DNA of 64,000 nucleotides from Euphorbia lathyris. Its lineage: Eukaryota > Streptophyta > Magnoliopsida > Malpighiales > Euphorbiaceae. Under the pieces are notes generated by a model. It searched no databases, was not told the DNA's origin, and saw only the letters and a list, made by a program, of their open reading frames with translations. Positions 55,301 to 64,000 of the stretch are shown here, one piece after another. Numbering within the stretch: position 1 is the first letter of the stretch; every line of letters begins with the position of its first letter. The translations under genes and the position numbers were made by a program. Where the stretch lies: positions 32,162,501-32,226,500 of the forward strand of contig NC_088911.1 of the NCBI RefSeq assembly GCF_963576675.1, written 5' to 3'.

Positions 55301-58300
55301 TCCGTCGGAGTTTATTACAATACCCAACATTACACATCTACCCCTGAAGAAGCAGCTGCTGATGCTATCAAAGCAGGCTAGTCACTGTCATCATTAATTA
55401 AATCATCACTTTCTATAATCAATCATTTAATTAACTTAATTTGATGATACAGGTTTAGATTTGGACTGTGGTCCATTTTTAGGAGCGCACACGGAGGATG
55501 CAGTTAAAAGAGGGTTGATAAATGAGGTTGACATAAATGGTGCTTTGGTTAACACATTAACTGTCCAAATGAGGCTAGGGATGTTTGATGGTGAGCCATC
55601 TGGTCAGCCATATGGGAACCTAGGTCCATCACATGTGTGCACCCAGGCTCACCATCAGCTTGCCCTTGAAGCTGCTAGACAAGGAATTGTTCTTTTGAAG
55701 AATGATGGTCCTTCTTTGCCGTTATCTCCACGCCGTCATCCTACTGTTGCTGTTATTGGGCCTAATTCTAATGTTACCCTTACCATGATCGGAAATTATG
55801 CTGGTGAGCTTTTTTTTACAAGTAAATTTTAATTTGGGCTTTTTAAACTCATCCACTAGTATGATTTGGGTTAAAGATTACGGGTCAATGATTTTGAGTG
55901 TAGTCCGAATGGTGAAATTTTTTTAAAACTAACTATAGGTGTATGATAGGTTTTTAAAAGTTTATAGTACCATTAAGTAAAACGTGCCAAGTTTAAAGAT
56001 GTAAATATAAATTAATCCAATATAAAATAATTGAATCAAATTTTACTTCAATAATTGAAGTGATTTTAATTGACAGTTTCAACATATGTTAGAGACTTAA
56101 TTATTGATTTTAAGTTTTAGCATATGTTAATTGTCTATTTTAGAAGGTTAGTAACCTACTTGGCTTTCAAAACTTAGGCATCTCCAATAAGGGGTTAGTA
56201 GGGATGGCAACGGATACTATATCGGAAAGTATCCGACACTACCCGTATCCTGTATAAAAAGGGTATAAGATCAAAACCATTACCCGTTAGAGTAATCAGA
56301 TAGGTATGGGAATACCCCTAGGATATTCCATATCCGTTACCCGCCATAACGCTTTTATATATTAAAAAATATTATTGTTTTTTAGACGTGAGATTTGAAT
56401 CCAAACTTTTTGCTCTTCAGCCATTCAGTGATACCACTAAACTACTTTATTCTTACTTATTAAGGTCCAATTTGTTCAATTTGTAAATGAATGATTTATT
56501 AAATTTATACTTTGTTAAATTTGTAATATTTTTTGTTTTGTTTATTAAATCTTAACGGGCAGCGAATTAAATGGGACGGATATGGGATGAAAAAATTATA
56601 TCCGTTAGGATAATGGAACGGGTACATATAATTAAAAAATAAAAGGATAAGAATTTGAGATCGGCACTACCCGTTGCCATTCCTATGGGTTAGGTTGGTC
56701 CTAACCTTAGGCTAGGAGTGCGTCAGTCTATACAAAAAAAAAAAAAAAAATATTCTTCAATTAATTTTCAGGATGTTGGGCTAAAAATGCTTTTTTATTT
56801 TTTAAATGTAGTTGTGATTTTTAATTAGATTAGTGTAAAAATGGTGACATGATTTGATAGTGTGCATTAATTTTGGGTCCAATAGGTGTTGCTTGTAGAT
56901 ACACCACACCTTTACAAGGTATAGGGAGCTATGCCAGGACAATCCACAAACAGGGTTGTGCCGATGTGGGCTGCATTAGCGACAAGCTGTTTGAAGAAGC
57001 AATCAGTGCAGCAAAGCAAGCAGATGCAACAGTTTTAGTGGTGGGGCTAGACCAATCCGTTGAAGCCGAGTTTAGAGATCGAGCTGGCCTTCTTCTTCCT
57101 GGTCGGCAACAGGACCTTATATCAAAAGTAGCCATGGCATCCAAAGGCCCAGCCATTTTGGTCCTTATGTCTGGTGGACCTATTGATGTCTCTTTTGCTA
57201 AGAATGACCCAAAAATACAAGCCATTTTATGGGCTGGATACCCTGGCCAAGCTGGCGGAGCAGCTATTGCTGATGTCTTGTTTGGGACTACCAATCCAGG
57301 TTTAAATCTACAACCTTTTTTTTTTTCTCAAATTACTGTTCATATTTGTATTTTTTATAATATTAAAGCTTTATTTATCTTGTGGAAAACTTGAAATAAA
57401 TATTTTCCAAAAAAATTAATTTAAAATTAAAATAAAATATTTTTTCTTATTTAGGTTAAGATTATAATTGTAGAACAAAATTATGATAACTCAGTAAAAA
57501 TTAATATTAGTTTCACGTATCTCTCTTACTTAAAAATTATTTTTTCTTGTTTTTAAAATATTTTGTTTCTGTTTATAGCTTGTTTGGTTCAACTGTTGAT
57601 ATTAGTTGTTATTTTAAAATAGTTATCAATTGTTTGTTAATCTAACCAAACACTTTATATCTACTTTTGGAGTAAAACAATAAACAAAATTTAAGAAAAA
57701 TCAAAAGTACACCTAATTTCTATTTAAATTAACAATAAGGAAATTATTTTTCGTGAATAAACAACCCCTCAAATCGAATATTATTGAGAATAATGCAAAA
57801 TTTTGGGGTTAATTTTGCTTTTAAATATAGCTAACTTATTCAATTTGCCTTCCAAAATGAATTTTTTTTTTTTGTATATTTTGATATTTCAACTTGATAT
57901 TTTTAATAAATTATTCTAAAATGACGAAAAACTAGAAGAAGGATTTGGTTTCTGAAAGACTTCAATGCAATTTCCGATACTGTTGTTTTTGTTATAAAAA
58001 CAAGACATGTTTGTATGGTGTCTTCTAAAGAATCTGATCATTCCTATAAAATCTCCTAAAATGACAGATGGGTATAATATTTTACTTTTAGGTAAGTGTT
58101 AATTTGTGATTTGAATACTTGTTGCTTAAACTAATTTGCGAATAAAATGAAGTTCAAAATCCAAATTCTATAAAAAAAATGCCAAATGCATATTTATTGC
58201 ATTAATAGCATAATGTTACCTATTATTTCATTTCAGGAGGAAAGCTGCCAATGACATGGTATCCACAAGAGTATCTAACAAATCTACCAATGACCGAAAT

Positions 58301-58838
58301 GTCAATGAGATCAAACCCATCAACAAACTACCCAGGCAGAACTTACAGGTTCTACAAAGACAAACCAGTCTACCCATTCGGTTACGGCATCACCTACACA
58401 ACTTTTACTCACAAGATAGCCACCGCACCCACCCTCATCTCCGTCCCCCTCGACGGACACCGCCGTGGAAACGCAACCCTCTCCCGGAAGGCAATTAGAG
58501 TGACACATACAAGATGTAACAATTTAAGATTAGGAATTGAAGTAGACATAAAAAATGTTGGGTCCAAGGATGGAAGTCACACACTACTAGTCTACTCTGC
58601 CCCTCCAGAAGGTAATAAATGGGCTCCTCATAGGCAATTGGTGGGGTTTGAAAAGGTGCAAGTTGCTGCTGGGAAAGAGGAAAGGGTTGGGGTAAATATT
58701 CATGTGTGTAAGCATATGAGTGTTGTTGATAGGTCTGGAATTAGAAGGATTCCTATGGGTCAACATAGTCTTCATATTGGTGATGTTAAGCACTCTATTT
58801 CTCTTCAGGCTACTGTTCTTGGAGTCATTAAGTCCTAG
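52351..58838 (+). CDS. Beta-D-xylosidase / alpha-L-arabinofuranosidase, GH3 family (BXL1/BXL2-like)
   Basis: Six exons join into 772 residues without a break: 52351-52755, 53261-53539, 55109-55376, 55453-55803, 56886-57299 and 58237-58838. An N-terminal hydrophobic signal peptide (about residues 1-26, ending HACKA) implies secretion to the cell wall. The GH3 N-terminal barrel includes [40 protein letters not shown] and [31 protein letters not shown] carries the expected nucleophile Asp290. The C-terminal domains hold [17 protein letters not shown] (candidate acid/base Glu494/496), [16 protein letters not shown] and a fibronectin-III-like end ([13 protein letters not shown]). Length and motifs match Arabidopsis BXL1 (774 aa), which trims xylan and arabinan side chains in secondary walls and mucilage. 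Intron 3 uses a GC donor. This is the only clear host gene in the window; I did not assign BXL1 versus BXL2. Confidence 0.95.
55377..55452 (+). other. GC-AG intron 3 of the beta-xylosidase gene
   Basis: The reading frame requires AAAGCAG|GCTAGT...ATACAG|GTTTAG (phase 1). This splits the Gly codon in KAGLDLDCG exactly as conserved in the family. No GT donor nearby preserves the frame. Confidence 0.8.
55804..56885 (+). other. Intron 4 of the beta-xylosidase gene
   Basis: Donor GCTG|GTGAGC, acceptor CCAATAG|GTGTT, phase 1. Enlarged by a hAT MITE at 56199-56685 and a poly(A) run near 56733-56749. Confidence 0.85.
56199..56685. mobile_element. hAT-type MITE in beta-xylosidase intron 4
   Basis: Terminal inverted repeats TAGGGATGGCAACGG and CCGTTGCCATTCCTA (one mismatch). 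Flanking 8-bp repeats GGGGTTAG and TGGGTTAG (seven of eight match) fit hAT. Subterminal regions are rich in ACCCGTA / ACGGGTA motifs. No ORF. Confidence 0.85.
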
Positions 58839-59133
58839 TTTAGTGCTAGTCACGCATTATTTAATTGATTGGAAGGGCGTATTGCATCAGAAGTATAGTA
58901 GAATTTCTCGTCATGCATATATTCTTTTGAGTGAAAATTTAGAGGGGTAATTGTCAAATTTAAGTATAGTTATTTACACCGATTGAAAAAGGAAAAAGAA
59001 TTGATAGGTGAATTGTTATTAGAGGTTAAATTTTTTCAAAAAAGTTCATTATTTGAAGAAAAAAGATGTACTACTCTCAAATATTGGATTGCAATGATAT
59101 TGTTATTTTTTTTATACTAATTGGATTTATTAC

Positions 59134-59190
<57 letters not shown>

Positions 59191-61263
59191 ATCAGAAATG
59201 CAATTTAAACTATGAGTGATTTTCATAATTTCATCTTTTAACTTCATTTACAACAAAAATAAGAAAATGTAATAGTTTATTAATATGTGTAAACTTTAAT
59301 CATACAAGTTTTGTCATACAGCATGCAAAAGATAGTCACACGACGTGTGAATGTGACTCTGAACCTTTTGGCTAAACCTAGCTAATTCACACGATGTGTA
59401 GCGTAAGTCACACGTCGTGTGAAGTATAAAACGACACTCAGAAATGACATAAAAGAGAGCGACACACCATGTTGTTGAGATTTTTAGCAGCCTATACACG
59501 CATGGTTTGAAGATTTAGGATGGCGAGACGCACCAACGAGCTAACAAACGGATCAATGGCTTATATTTGAAGTCTCACACATCTTTTCGCACGTTCAAAA
59601 AGGTCATCCACTACCTACTATACACTAAATCAAGGGAATGTGGGATGAAATGACACAAACATGGAGCGAAATTAGACATTAAGGGATGAATGCAAGTAAT
59701 GGGAAGAAGATGAGAGAAATTTAAGGAAAGTGGACAATCTATTCAGCCAACAAAGCACACAGACTCATCCCACCATGTGTTTTTTAATTCCACAAATTAA
59801 TGAGGTTACCAGGACTCGAATCCTTGGTCGTTTGGTCCTAGAGGCTCTAATACCATATCATGAAACCAATTGAACTAAAAGTTTAAGCTGATAGTTAAGA
59901 CTCAATCATATATGTTATATTAATCTCTGACACGAATCAATTTTCTGACCCTAAATCATTTTCCTATAGTCTGCCCAGCTTTTCATAATTTGTCTACATT
60001 TATCATTTGTACATCTCAAGTATTTAAATTCGTTTGTGCTCCCAACTTTTCCCTAAACTTGTTTTTGACTTCCTGAACTTCAGTTTAGCCTTGCATTTTA
60101 CTCGATTCCTTTTCCGAGAACTCTCGTACGACTCATTCAAAGTCCAACCCAAATCTGCCCAAAGTCAAATATTAGTTTCATTTGCAAGTCGTTCAGTACC
60201 GTGTGAATCAGATACCTGAAGACAAAGTCAGTCCCGCTCTGTTCAACTCGCTCGAAGTGCTTGCATTGCTTGTGGATCCAAAGCAAATGCTAATTCAAAG
60301 GCTAACCGAGATAGCCAGTTGTGGGTTCGAGTTTGTCGTTTGAATTTTGCATTTCATTTCCTTCATTGTAATTGATTTGTTTATATTCAATCTTGCAATT
60401 GGTTTAACTATATGTTGATATAGAAAATGGTTCAATTGTAATTATTTTGCCTTGAACATTTGTATCCAAACTTGTTTTATTAATAAAATATCCATTTTTC
60501 ACCAAATCTCGTGTCATTTTCGCACTATTATTTTCCTTTATTTACTTATCTTTTAATTCATCCGCAATAGCTTGAAAAGATTAATTATCTAGCAAAGTTT
60601 CATAACAGCGCTAGAGACCTAAGAGGGATTTTTTTAATCCTTGCGTCCCTCGCCAACTGCTTCGATTAGATTTCAAGTTTAAGCGCGTAAATCCATAAAT
60701 TTAATCGTTCACATTAATTGAGAATTAATTTGTCTAGCACGCCGACATCCAAACCACGTGTGACAAGGTTTAAATTGGTACATTCGCAAAATATCGCTAA
60801 CAATTTTTGACACGCCCAGTAAGACAAATTACCCCTTTTTGCCAAACATTTCACACTAGGTTAGCAACATTACTAGAAGGTCTTTTATCTTTAGGCTACC
60901 AAGATTTGTATCTGGGCCTGTTTTTATCACTTTATGTCAGTGGCGGAACCAAGACCCCGGATGATCCGGAGCTCAAACATATCAGAAAAAAAATCAAAAC
61001 ATAAAAAAAAATCCAAATTAACTGTGCGGTTGACAGTAAATTTTCAAAGTCGAGCCCGTTAGGGCTGGACAAAAAAAATTTAGTCTCCAACGCATTAAAA
61101 CTGTAAAAATGTTATCAATTTTTTTAGAACCTAGCATTGAACTGATAGAAAATTAAACATGTTTACTTTTTTTTTAATGATAAAGACATAATAAAAATAA
61201 ATATTAGATATGCTTATTTTTTGTAATGGTAAAGATATATTAAATGAATTTGTCTCTCTTTTA
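58839..61263. other. Intergenic region downstream of the beta-xylosidase gene
   Basis: No gene. It contains the gene's 3' UTR, an (ATT)n microsatellite, CACACG palindromes (about 59335-59430) and dispersed-repeat debris. Near 60800-60830 TTGACACGCCCAGTAAGAC resembles a mutated gypsy primer binding site, so about 60000-60800 could be an old LTR. That is weak evidence. Confidence 0.45.
59130..59186. repeat. (ATT)n microsatellite
   Basis: About 18 uninterrupted ATT units. Confidence 0.95.
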
Positions 61264-61562
61264 GATCTATCTTCCTTCTTTCAGATCTCTCTTCTCTCTT
61301 TTAGATCTGTTGTCATGAGGAGAATTTTTATGAAGATTGAGAGTTTTGAGATCTATCTCTTCTCTTTTAGATCTTTCTCTCTCTTTTAGATCTATCTTCT
61401 CTTTTTCAGATCTGTCTTCTCTCTCTCAGATCTGTTGTCATGGTGAAGAATTTTTATGAAGATGGAGAATTTTGAGATCTATCTTCTCTCTCTCAGATCT
61501 ATTTCTCTCTTTTAGATCTTTTTCTCTCTTTTAGATCTATCTCCTCTCTTTCAGATCTCTCT
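61264..61562 (+). repeat. AGATCT-rich array at the 5' end of the second LINE
   Basis: About 13 copies of AGATCT in 300 bp, in units like CTCTCTTTTAGATCTATCTT of 18-22 bp. Two larger duplicated blocks each contain GATCTGTTGTCATG and AATTTTTATGAAGAT. It ends 75 bp before the ORF1 ATG, so it is probably the 5' UTR/promoter of the LINE. Confidence 0.85.
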
Positions 61563-61636
61563 TCTCTCTCTAAAACACAGGATCAATTTTATAACTCAAT
61601 TTTTTTTTTCTCTCTCTCTCTCTCTGCTAGGGTTTT

Positions 61637-63124
61637 ATGGTGAAAAGAGTGAGGGACAGATCTAGGGAGAGGGGGGCGGCTGGTGGCGGTGAGGGAGTGA
61701 TGGCGGCTAGGGCTTGGGCGGATCGGGATGGGGAGATCGGCGGGGACGGCCTGGAAGGGAGGAGCATGATGGGCGAGGAGGGGAAGGAGGGTGGGGGGCG
61801 CTCGAAGGAGATGGAGCTGGGTGGGGAGATGGGCGGCGCGGCAGGGGGGATTTGGGGCGATGGGAGGGGGGACATGTGGGAGGCGAGGGAGGCACCGCTG
61901 GATGTGGCGCTGTGGCTAGGGAAAAGTGCTCGGGAGGACTGGGCGGCTGGATCGGTGCCTATTTCGTACGCACGGGGTAAGGCACCTCCGATCGCAGGTG
62001 GCGAGGCTGGGCGCGGGGTGTGCCTGGCGCCGAGTGGAGCACCGATGGTGCCTGGCGCCGGGTGGAGCGCCGATGAAGCTGGGCAAGGCGCAGGCAGCGC
62101 CGGGCAGTGCGCTGGAAGCGCCAGCAGTAATGCTGGGCGGTGGTGTCCGGGTGCCGGCGCTGGAAGCAGGTCCCCGGGCAGTGCCGGGCAGGCTGGGGCG
62201 GCGGCAGGGGGGCAGGCTGCCTCGGGTCAGGTCCATATTAATAGAGCGGGTACTTTTGGTGTTGAGTGTGGTGCTCAGGTCCAGGGAAACGCGGTTTCCC
62301 CCAGATCTAGGGTTAGTATAAACGAAGTAGGGAAAAGTTCTTGGAAAGATACGGTTATGGGGGTGGTCGAGGAGGAGCCTTGTATGGAGGAAGTGTTGAT
62401 GGTGGGGGAGTCTGATCATATGTACTCTGATTCTGATGAAGAGGAGGGTGTCCAAGACGATCCTCTTTGTCCGGTGATTAGACTCTCCTCAGCTGAGAAG
62501 CGGGAGCTCAGAGAGAAATGGAAGGTGTCTCTAATAGTTACAGTGCTTGGAAAGAGAATTAGCTTTAACTATTTTGCCCAAAGGATCCAAGCTCAGTGGG
62601 CAAGGAAAGGGAAAGTCAGTATTACTGACCTGGAAAATGACTACTATGTCATTAAATTTACCCGGGTTGAGGATTATAATGCGGTGATCAAGGGGGGCCC
62701 GTATATTATTTCCAACCATGTTTTGGCCTTAAGGCCTTGGGTTCCTAATTTTAATCCTCATGCTTGTTCTGTTAACAGGATTTTGACTTGGGTTAGGTTC
62801 CCGGGCCTTCCCATTGAGTATTATAGTGAAAAGTTTCTTAGCAAAATAGGAGGTCTGGTTGGGAAGGTCCACCACGTGGACAAAACTACAATTGGTGCCA
62901 TTAGGGGCAAGTTTGCAAGGGTTTGTGTTGATGTTGATCTTGCAAAACCTTTATTGTCAAAATTCTGTATTCAACACAAGGTGTTTTTTATTGAGTATGA
63001 AGGTTTACATAACATTTGTTATGATTGTGGCATGTATGGTCATTCTCAGGAGGGGTGCCCTAAAAGGGAGAAGGTTGTAGAAGAGATTGTTGAGGATGGT
63101 GTGGAGAGAACTGAAGTGAACTAG
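61637..63124 (+). CDS. LINE ORF1 protein: DUF4283-like domain and CCHC knuckle
   Basis: A 495-residue open frame. Residues 1-220 are Gly/Ala-rich and low in complexity, encoded by strongly GC-rich DNA unlike the rest of the window. Residues about 286-375 (EKRELREKWKVSLIVTVLGK ... GGPYIISNHVLALRPWVPNF) match the DUF4283 RNA-binding-like domain of plant L1 ORF1. At about 461-474 CYDCGMYGHSQEGC is a CCHC knuckle. The protein would coat LINE RNA. It probably once extended further: after the TAG at 63122 and a TGA, NFGPWMVAKRTARRR follows in the same frame. Confidence 0.88.
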   Translation: MVKRVRDRSRERGAAGGGEGVMAARAWADRDGEIGGDGLEGRSMMGEEGKEGGGRSKEMELGGEMGGAAGGIWGDGRGDMWEAREAPLDVALWLGKSAREDWAAGSVPISYARGKAPPIAGGEAGRGVCLAPSGAPMVPGAGWSADEAGQGAGSAGQCAGSASSNAGRWCPGAGAGSRSPGSAGQAGAAAGGQAASGQVHINRAGTFGVECGAQVQGNAVSPRSRVSINEVGKSSWKDTVMGVVEEEPCMEEVLMVGESDHMYSDSDEEEGVQDDPLCPVIRLSSAEKRELREKWKVSLIVTVLGKRISFNYFAQRIQAQWARKGKVSITDLENDYYVIKFTRVEDYNAVIKGGPYIISNHVLALRPWVPNFNPHACSVNRILTWVRFPGLPIEYYSEKFLSKIGGLVGKVHHVDKTTIGAIRGKFARVCVDVDLAKPLLSKFCIQHKVFFIEYEGLHNICYDCGMYGHSQEGCPKREKVVEEIVEDGVERTEVN

Positions 63125-63723
63125 GGGAATTGAGGGAATTTTGGACCCTGGATGGTGGCAAAAAGGACTGCTAGACGTAGAACACAACCTTCAGTGGTGC
63201 AGAATCGTCCTCCTGATATTAGCATCAATTTGAAGTATTCCCTATCTAAGCCTATTGCTTTCCTAGTGTCAAGGAGAAGCCTATCCCCAAAGCAAGGGAG
63301 GAGTCTGGAGCCGTTTCAGCTTTCACGTCAGGATCTAGATTTGGGGCCCTAACGATTGAGGAAGTTCATGATCCTGACCAGGGGGATGAGCATATTGTTC
63401 AAAGCATGCCAGGTTTGGAGTCTGTTGAACCATCTGAGAAGGTGGTTGAATCTGTTAATCCCCTCTTTGTTTCCAAGGACGAAGCCCAATAGGGGACCCT
63501 GGCCCTGGCTGCTCGAAGGATGAAGAAGATAAATGAGGTTAGTATTCCTATTCTTTGTGGTGATCCTGGGATTGGGAAGTCGATGGGAGTTAATAAAACT
63601 GGTTTGAAAAAGCTAAAGGTTAAACAAAAAAGTATCCAGAATACTTTGGCTTTACCAGAGAAGAGGGGGCCTGCGGGTACCTCAGCGAGGCTCTCAGGAG
63701 CCCCTAATAAATACCTGGCTTAG
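63125..63723 (+). pseudogene. Broken C-terminal part of LINE ORF1
   Basis: NFGPWMVAKRTARRR is in frame with the ORF1 above but lies beyond two stops. A frameshift follows near 63300, and coding resumes with LTIEEVHDPDQGDEH and, after another stop, AARRMKKINEVSIPIL to TAG 63721-63723. Plant L1 ORF1 proteins commonly have such a basic C-terminal extension. Confidence 0.65.
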
Positions 63724-63755
63724 GTGTGTTGGTGCGGTCAGTTATCCTCCTTTCT

Positions 63756-63789
63756 ATGGATTTGTTGTGTTGGAATGTTAGGGGTGCGG
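63756..63789 (+). pseudogene. First codons of LINE ORF2 (endonuclease)
   Basis: MDLLCWNVRGA is the typical opening of plant L1 ORF2. Similarity stops at about 63790. Confidence 0.7.
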
Positions 63790-64000
63790 TGACGGTTGTC
63801 GAATCCACCAAAAATAAAATATAACTTCACAGCCCTCAGGCTTGCACAAGGGTAAGCAAAGGTCGTACCCAAAGGACTAATACTGATCTAATTTGTAAAT
63901 ATAACCAAGCAAATAAATAAAAAGTAAAAAGGGGGATTGGAATAGATGTTTGCTAAATTAACAAAAGTATCGAAGTTGAGTTGAAATTGAATAAAATGAT
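63790..64000. other. Unidentified insertion at the window edge
   Basis: Starts near TGACGGTTGTCGAATCC and shares nothing with the LINE. CAGGCTTGCACAAGGGTAAGC looks like part of a dispersed repeat, perhaps an LTR or Helitron. The class cannot be decided from 210 bp. Confidence 0.4.

Larger units (their letters stand above)
61264..63789 (+). mobile_element. L1-type LINE, 5' part, cut at the start of ORF2
   Basis: 5' repeat array, ORF1 (61637 to about 63723) and ORF2 start (ATG 63756, DLLCWNVRGA). Unrelated sequence begins near 63790. It is better preserved than the relic at 42605-49501 and belongs to a different subfamily. Confidence 0.82.

Noticed and set aside
57570..57780. Possible hAT MITE in intron 5 (GCTTGTTTGGTTCAACTGTTG)
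   Set aside because: Only one end looks MITE-like; the second end and duplication were not found.
61627..62455. Long Pro-rich minus-strand ORFs opposite LINE ORF1
   Set aside because: They are shadows of the GC-rich Gly/Ala-coding strand; domains are on the plus strand only.
1..64000. CRISPR-like arrays and bacterial systems
   Set aside because: The repeats are satellite or microsatellite in nature and all recognisable genes are from plants or plant transposons.

Overview
The window is plant nuclear DNA, almost certainly from a eudicot. It is AT-rich, has spliced GT-AG genes, and is dominated by LTR retrotransposons, plant L1-type LINEs and MITEs around one intact host gene, a GH3 beta-xylosidase closest to Arabidopsis BXL1/BXL2. 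I cannot name the species. No bacterial, viral or organellar genes, rRNA, tRNA or CRISPR were seen.

Region 1 (1-38769) is a three-level nest. The oldest layer is a Sirevirus-like Ty1/copia element on the minus strand (copy B, 28729-38769). Into its ORF3 a giant Ty3/gypsy element of Tat/Ogre type inserted on the minus strand. The gypsy 5' LTR is 26109-28728, and its body runs leftward through gag, protease, RT-RNase H and integrase to beyond base 1. On the opposite strand the gypsy 3' region carries a spliced plant mobile domain (PMD) gene (795-3772) with its own TATA promoter. Into the gypsy, between protease and RT, a second Sirevirus (copy A, plus strand, 8053-19767) inserted. Copy A has both LTRs, a PBS, a PPT and a perfect 5-bp target duplication. 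A hAT MITE sits in the gypsy leader. All retroelement coding regions carry stops or frameshifts, but domain order is clear.

Region 2 (38770-49501) is a graveyard. It holds a long inverted-repeat element, a small MITE, a chromovirus integrase relic, and an L1 LINE split by a truncated Sirevirus (copy C). The LTR of copy C is itself split by a solo LTR (D). A Tourist-like MITE lies in the same LINE.

Region 3 (49502-61260) holds the beta-xylosidase gene (six exons, 52351-58838, 772 aa). It is flanked by MITE and copia debris and has a hAT MITE in intron 4.

Region 4 (61264-64000) is the 5' part of another L1 LINE: an AGATCT-rich 5' array, an ORF1 with DUF4283-like and CCHC domains, and the first codons of ORF2. 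The ORF2 sequence is cut abruptly near 63790 by unrelated sequence.

The most notable points are: four gag-capsid-like modules in one gypsy element; a TATA box in the loop of a perfect 12-bp inverted repeat in its LTR; the antisense spliced PMD gene; heavy enrichment of GCTGA(G/C) throughout the Sirevirus family; and stop codons shared at the same sites in two Sirevirus copies.
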